Source of the DNA: Phenylobacterium sp. CCH9-H3
GTDB lineage: Bacteria > Pseudomonadota > Alphaproteobacteria > Caulobacterales > Caulobacteraceae
Reading direction: 5' to 3'
Assembly: GCF_001557235.1 (NCBI RefSeq)
Contig: NZ_LSJI01000171.1
Location: 1-64,000 of the forward strand
DNA: 64,000 nt
The notes beneath the pieces were generated by a model that was not told the DNA's origin, ran no database searches, and saw nothing but the letters and a program-made list of their open reading frames with translations. Shown piece by piece: positions 60,738-64,000 of the stretch; position 1 is the stretch's first letter, and every line of letters begins with the position of its first letter. The position numbers and the translations under genes are program-made.

Positions 60738-61814
60738 TCAGGCCGCGCCCGCCTCGCGGGCGTAGCGCCAGGCGGCTTCGGCGAGCGGGCGCACCCGGGC
60801 CTCCTGCTCTGCGGCGGTCGCCGAGGCGGCGTTGCCCTGACGCGCACGGCCGACGATGCCCTGCACGATCGCGGCGACCCGGAACAGGTTGTAGGCCTTG
60901 TAGAAGCCCAGGTTCTCCAGCGGCGGCCGACCGGTCCGCTCGCAGTAGCGCGCGACATAGGTCTCCAAGCCGGGAATCCCCAGGGCGGCCAAGTCCAGGC
61001 CGCGCAGGCTGCCCCGCGTATCGCCGTCGTCCGGCCGATACCATTCCATCGCGTGATAGGTGAGGTCGCCCAGCGGGTCGCCGGTGGTCGACAGCTCCCA
61101 GTCCAGCGCCGCCACGACCCGCGGCTCGGTCGGGTGGACCAGCAGGTTGTGGAACGAGTAATCGCCGTGGATCAGTCGCGTCTCGCCGGCCGCCGGCGCG
61201 GCCTTGGGCAGCCATTCGATCAGCCGGTCCATCTCGGGCACGTCGGCGGTCTTCGAGACCTCGTACTGTTGGCTCCAGCGCCCGATCTGGCGCTCGAAAT
61301 AGTTGCCGGCGCGCCCGAAGTCCTCGAGGCCCGCGGCGACGTGGTCGATCGTGTGCAGCCGCGCCAGCACCTCGTTGGCCGAGTCGTAGACGGCCGCCCG
61401 ATCGGCCGGCGTCAGGTCGGGCATCGAATTGATGAGGAACACCCGGCCGGGCACGTGGCGCATCACGTAGAAGGCGGTGCCCAGGACCTCGGCATCTTCG
61501 CAGAGCGCCAGCGGCTCGGGCACGGGGAAGCCGCGCTCGAACAGCGCCTTCATCACCCGAAATTCACGGTCGACGGCGTGCGCCGATTTCAGCAGCACTC
61601 CTGGCGGCTTGCGGCGCAGCACGTATTTCGCGCCCGGCGTGGTCAGTAGGTAGGTCGGGTTCGACTGGCCGCCTTCGAACTGCCGCACCTCCAGCGGCCC
61701 GCCATAGCCCGGGACAACATCGCCCAGGAAGGCGGCCAGGCGCGCCTCGTCGATCCGGTGGGCCTCCTTCACCGGCACGGTCTGGCCCAGGTACTTTCGC
61801 GCGGGCTGACTCAT
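60738..61814 (-). CDS. APH-family phosphotransferase (ACAD10-like kinase domain)
   Basis: A 358-residue protein of the aminoglycoside phosphotransferase/kinase fold. Gly-rich start QFEGGQSNPTYLL, Lys in KYVLRRKPPG, catalytic loop LIHGDYSFHNLLV and metal Asp in ALDWELSTTGDPLGDL. In bacterial degradation clusters this type sits beside acyl-CoA dehydrogenases and is thought to phosphorylate hydroxyacyl-CoAs or hydroxyacids, allowing elimination. Here an acyl-CoA dehydrogenase gene indeed lies at the right edge. ATG overlaps the SDR stop. Confidence 0.88.
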   Translation of the reverse strand: MSQPARKYLGQTVPVKEAHRIDEARLAAFLGDVVPGYGGPLEVRQFEGGQSNPTYLLTTPGAKYVLRRKPPGVLLKSAHAVDREFRVMKALFERGFPVPEPLALCEDAEVLGTAFYVMRHVPGRVFLINSMPDLTPADRAAVYDSANEVLARLHTIDHVAAGLEDFGRAGNYFERQIGRWSQQYEVSKTADVPEMDRLIEWLPKAAPAAGETRLIHGDYSFHNLLVHPTEPRVVAALDWELSTTGDPLGDLTYHAMEWYRPDDGDTRGSLRGLDLAALGIPGLETYVARYCERTGRPPLENLGFYKAYNLFRVAAIVQGIVGRARQGNAASATAAEQEARVRPLAEAAWRYAREAGAA

Positions 61815-62554
61815 GGCACGCAGCCGTCCAGCCGGATGATCGTGCCGGTGGTGAAGCTGGACCGGTCGCTGGCCAGATAGAGCGCCGTCGTCGCGATCTC
61901 CTCCGGCCGCCCGATCCGCTTGACCGCCGCGGGCGAGGTCCTGTCGGCTTCTTCGCGCCAGCTCTTGGCGATGTCGGTCCAGAAGGGCCCGCACATGATG
62001 GCGTTGACCCGCACCTTGGGGCCGAACTCCATGGCGTGAGCCTGGGTCATGATGTTCAGCGCCGCCTTGGCGCCGGCATAGACCGGATAGGTCGCGCTGG
62101 GATGGACCGCCGCGGTGCTGCTGACATTGATGATCGCGCCCGAACCGGCCTGGACCATGCGGTCGCCGATCAGGGCGGAGAGCCGGAACGGCCCCTTGAA
62201 GTTCACCCCGACCGTCTTGTCGAACAGCTCTTCGCTGACGTCGGAAGACTTGGGCGCGGTGGGCGCGATGCCGGCGTTGTTCACCAGCACGTCCACGCGT
62301 CCGAAGGCGTCGTAGGCCGCCTCGACCAGTTCCGGGATCGCGTCCCACTGGCCCACGTGCGCCGCGACCGCCAGCGCGCGGCGGCCCATGGCGCGGACCT
62401 CGTCGGCCACCGCCTGGCAGGGCTCAAGCTTGCGGCTGGCGACGATCACGTCCGCGCCGCACGCGGCGAACGCCTTGACCATCTCGTAGCCCAGCCCCCG
62501 GCTGCCGCCCGTGACCAGGACGACCTTGCCGGTCATGTCGAAGTAGTCGTTCAT
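61811..62554 (-). CDS. Short-chain dehydrogenase/reductase (SDR)
   Basis: A 247-residue classical SDR: cofactor motif TGGSRGLG (15-22), NNAG, catalytic Ser in NVSSTAAV and YxxxK in YAGAK. It should oxidise a hydroxyacyl-CoA or cyclic alcohol. It overlaps the APH-like gene by 4 bp and lies 72 bp after the amidohydrolase gene. It is not a recent duplicate of the SDR at 44823, since the sequences differ throughout. Confidence 0.88.
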   Translation of the reverse strand: MNDYFDMTGKVVLVTGGSRGLGYEMVKAFAACGADVIVASRKLEPCQAVADEVRAMGRRALAVAAHVGQWDAIPELVEAAYDAFGRVDVLVNNAGIAPTAPKSSDVSEELFDKTVGVNFKGPFRLSALIGDRMVQAGSGAIINVSSTAAVHPSATYPVYAGAKAALNIMTQAHAMEFGPKVRVNAIMCGPFWTDIAKSWREEADRTSPAAVKRIGRPEEIATTALYLASDRSSFTTGTIIRLDGCVP

Positions 62555-62626
62555 CCGGGCCTCCCGCCTCGAAAAAGAGAGCCGGCCGGGCCTGCGCCCA
62601 GCCGGCAGGCTTGGGTGATCGGGAGG

Positions 62627-63799
62627 TTAGTCCAGGTGGTAGATGCGCGCGGCGTTGCCGTGGACGATCTTCTGAACGGTCGCCCGGTCGACGTCCTTGA
62701 ACGCCAACTCGATGTAATCGGCCGGCGCGATGGCCGATGTGCAGGGTCCCGGGCTCATGCTGGTCGGATGCGGGAAGTCCGTCTCGTAGAGGATGTTGTC
62801 GGCGCCCAGCAGATCGATGGTCGGCTTCAGCGTGCCCACTTCGAACCAGAACGAGCCGTAGATCTGGCGCTTGAAGAACTCGCTGGGCTTCAGCTTGTAC
62901 TCTGGGTTCTCCTTGTGCGCCCCGCAGTTCAGCCACTGGTAGTCCAGGCTGGCCAGCAGGTACGGAATCCAGCCCACCCCGCTCTCGACCACCACGAAGT
63001 TGAGGTTCGGGAAGCGATGGCAGACGCCGCCGCAGGTGAGCTGCGAAATGGTCTGCGCCAGGTCCAGCGAGAACAGCGCCCCCATGGAGGCGAACGCCGC
63101 GTGCGGCTTCACCGAGGGGTGCATCATGTCGAAGTACCACATGTCCCCGGCGCCCACGTGGAAATTGATGGGCATGCCGAGCTCCTGGGCGGCGGCCCAA
63201 AGGCGGTCCCAATGCGGGTCGGTCAGCTTGGGCAGGCCGAAGGTCTCGGGCTCGGCGCAGAAGATCACGCCCTTGTGGCCCATCTGCGCACAGCGCTGCA
63301 TCTCGGGGATCGTCTGGTCGAGGTTCCAGAACGGCAGCGCGCATTGAGCGATCAGGCGCTTGGGATCGGCGCTGGCCCACTCCGTGACCCAGTCGTTGTA
63401 CGCCTTCACGCACAGCAGCATCAGCTCCTGGTCGCCCAGGCCCAGGAACTTGCCGGCGCCGAAGCCCGCGACGTTCGGATAGAGGATCTGGGCGTAGATG
63501 CCGTACTCGTCCATGCGCTTCAGGCGCGCGGTGTTCTGATAGAGCGCCGGGTCGACCTGCTCGAGCTTCTGGGGCCGCTTCGGCGGATACTCGTGCCAGC
63601 CGGCCATCGCCGCACCCGCGGCCGCCCCGGTGCGCTCACCGTTAAAGAACCAGGCGTCCTCGTTCATGTTGGGATCCCAGCGCACCTGCGGGACCTGATC
63701 GGCATATTTCTTCGGCGTCCGCGTGGTCCACAGATCGTACGGCTCGATCACGTGGGTGTCGGTGTCGATGACTTTGAATTCCTTGACGATCGCGTTCAC
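62627..63799 (-). CDS. Amidohydrolase-2 family metal-dependent hydrolase
   Basis: A 390-residue TIM-barrel enzyme of the amidohydrolase-2 (ACMSD-like) family. The metal-site start is IDTDTHVIEP (D12, D14, H16), further ligand positions are in INFHVGAGDM and the C-terminal Asp in YETDFPHPTS. The family decarboxylates or hydrolyses ring-cleavage products or cyclic ketones via CoA or free acids. First gene of the minus operon ending at 59692. Operator F and its promoter lie 50-80 bp upstream. Confidence 0.88.
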   Translation of the reverse strand: MNAIVKEFKVIDTDTHVIEPYDLWTTRTPKKYADQVPQVRWDPNMNEDAWFFNGERTGAAAGAAMAGWHEYPPKRPQKLEQVDPALYQNTARLKRMDEYGIYAQILYPNVAGFGAGKFLGLGDQELMLLCVKAYNDWVTEWASADPKRLIAQCALPFWNLDQTIPEMQRCAQMGHKGVIFCAEPETFGLPKLTDPHWDRLWAAAQELGMPINFHVGAGDMWYFDMMHPSVKPHAAFASMGALFSLDLAQTISQLTCGGVCHRFPNLNFVVVESGVGWIPYLLASLDYQWLNCGAHKENPEYKLKPSEFFKRQIYGSFWFEVGTLKPTIDLLGADNILYETDFPHPTSMSPGPCTSAIAPADYIELAFKDVDRATVQKIVHGNAARIYHLD

Positions 63800-63850
63800 G
63801 TCGCTTCCTCCGGCCGCCCTGGTCGGGCGCTCTTGTGCATGTTCGGTGAA

Positions 63851-63879
63851 ATCATGATGATGATTATCATGATAGTCAA
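63851..63879 (-). promoter_or_regulatory. Island operator F with promoter, before the amidohydrolase operon
   Basis: ATCATGAT (63851-63858 and 63866-63873) flank a 7-base centre, and ATGAT-T-ATCAT (63860-63870) is a perfect 11-bp palindrome inside. On the minus strand TTGACT (complement of 63874-63879) and CATGAT (complement of 63851-63856) are 17 bp apart, the same design as operator E. Confidence 0.62.
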
Positions 63880-63885
63880 ATGGTT

Positions 63886-64000
63886 TCAGCCCAGGATGAT
63901 CCGCGCCAGGATGTTGTGCTGGATCTCGGACGAGCCGCCGTAGATCGTCGCCGCGCGGCTGTTCAGGTACTTGGCCGTGGGCGTGAGCGCATAGCCGGGG
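63886..64000 (-). CDS. Acyl-CoA dehydrogenase, C-terminal end only
   Basis: The last 37 complete codons of a gene entering from the right edge: LTPTAKYLNSRAATIYGG, SSEIQHNILARIILG and stop. IYGGSSEIQHNIL is the C-terminal signature of acyl-CoA dehydrogenases, whose Gln-Ile region contacts FAD. It should introduce a double bond into an acyl-CoA of the island pathway. The gene lies upstream of operator F on the same strand, so it belongs to a separate or earlier unit. Confidence 0.82.
   Translation of the reverse strand, partial: PGYALTPTAKYLNSRAATIYGGSSEIQHNILARIILG

Noticed and set aside
1..64000. tRNA, rRNA genes or CRISPR arrays
   Set aside because: I saw no regularly spaced direct repeats and no rRNA- or tRNA-like stretches; gaps between genes are short.

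Overview
The window is GC-rich DNA from a Gram-negative, aerobic bacterium. The evidence for an alphaproteobacterium of the Caulobacteraceae type (for example Phenylobacterium-like; a sphingomonad is the alternative) is five large TonB-dependent receptors, FecI/FecR-type surface signalling, NodT-family efflux, periplasmic Sox proteins and dense ATGA-coupled operons. This placement is inferred from gene content, not from a marker gene.

Left edge (1-4.8 kb): an accessory block. It holds a tyrosine recombinase running off the left edge with a small coupled partner (Tn554 tnpB/tnpC-like arrangement), a HipBA toxin-antitoxin operon with a palindromic operator, and 727 bp without a gene that carry a dense cluster of palindromes.

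4.8-16.8 kb: two uptake-and-hydrolysis units. The first (minus strand) is TetR, carboxylesterase, TonB receptor and Cys-type sulfatase. The second is a divergon: a protein with two TetR DNA-binding domains plus a serine beta-lactamase/EstB-like hydrolase on one side, and a TonB receptor on the other.

17.0-25.5 kb: an OmpR-type two-component system followed by a tightly coupled operon: a periplasmic molybdenum hydroxylase (IorA/IorB type), a monoheme cytochrome, an FccB-like flavoprotein, then SoxX, SoxY, SoxZ and SoxA. SoxB and SoxCD are absent from the whole window. An 11-bp-periodic tandem repeat (TTGTCAT-N6-GTCAG) lies upstream of both the regulator and the operon and ties them together. 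This is the best candidate here for an undescribed system.

25.5-34.8 kb: an apparent iron-uptake block: TonB receptor behind two Fur-like palindromes, a small membrane protein, a PepSY transmembrane protein, a HAD-like protein with altered catalytic residues, ECF sigma factor, FecR, and an STN-domain TonB receptor interrupted by a frameshift in a run of eight G.

34.9-44.7 kb: DUF3313-like lipoprotein, NodT outer-membrane factor, HlyD adaptor and an RND pump broken by a one-base deletion, then three envelope-glycan genes, two of which run into each other at their 3' ends without their expected stop codons.

44.7-64 kb: a catabolic island of CoA-dependent enzymes (two CaiB-type CoA-transferases, thiolase-like protein, DUF35 protein, acyl-CoA ligase, LLM flavoprotein, SDRs, aldo/keto reductase, SnoaL-like protein, APH-like protein, medium-chain reductase, amidohydrolase, acyl-CoA dehydrogenase cut by the right edge) with its own TonB receptor, MFS transporter and two GntR/FCD regulators. 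Every transcription unit in the island is preceded by the same ATGATnATCAT-type palindrome, so it appears to be one regulon. The substrate is unknown; a hydrophobic carboxylic acid or cyclic compound taken up across the outer membrane is the likeliest inference.
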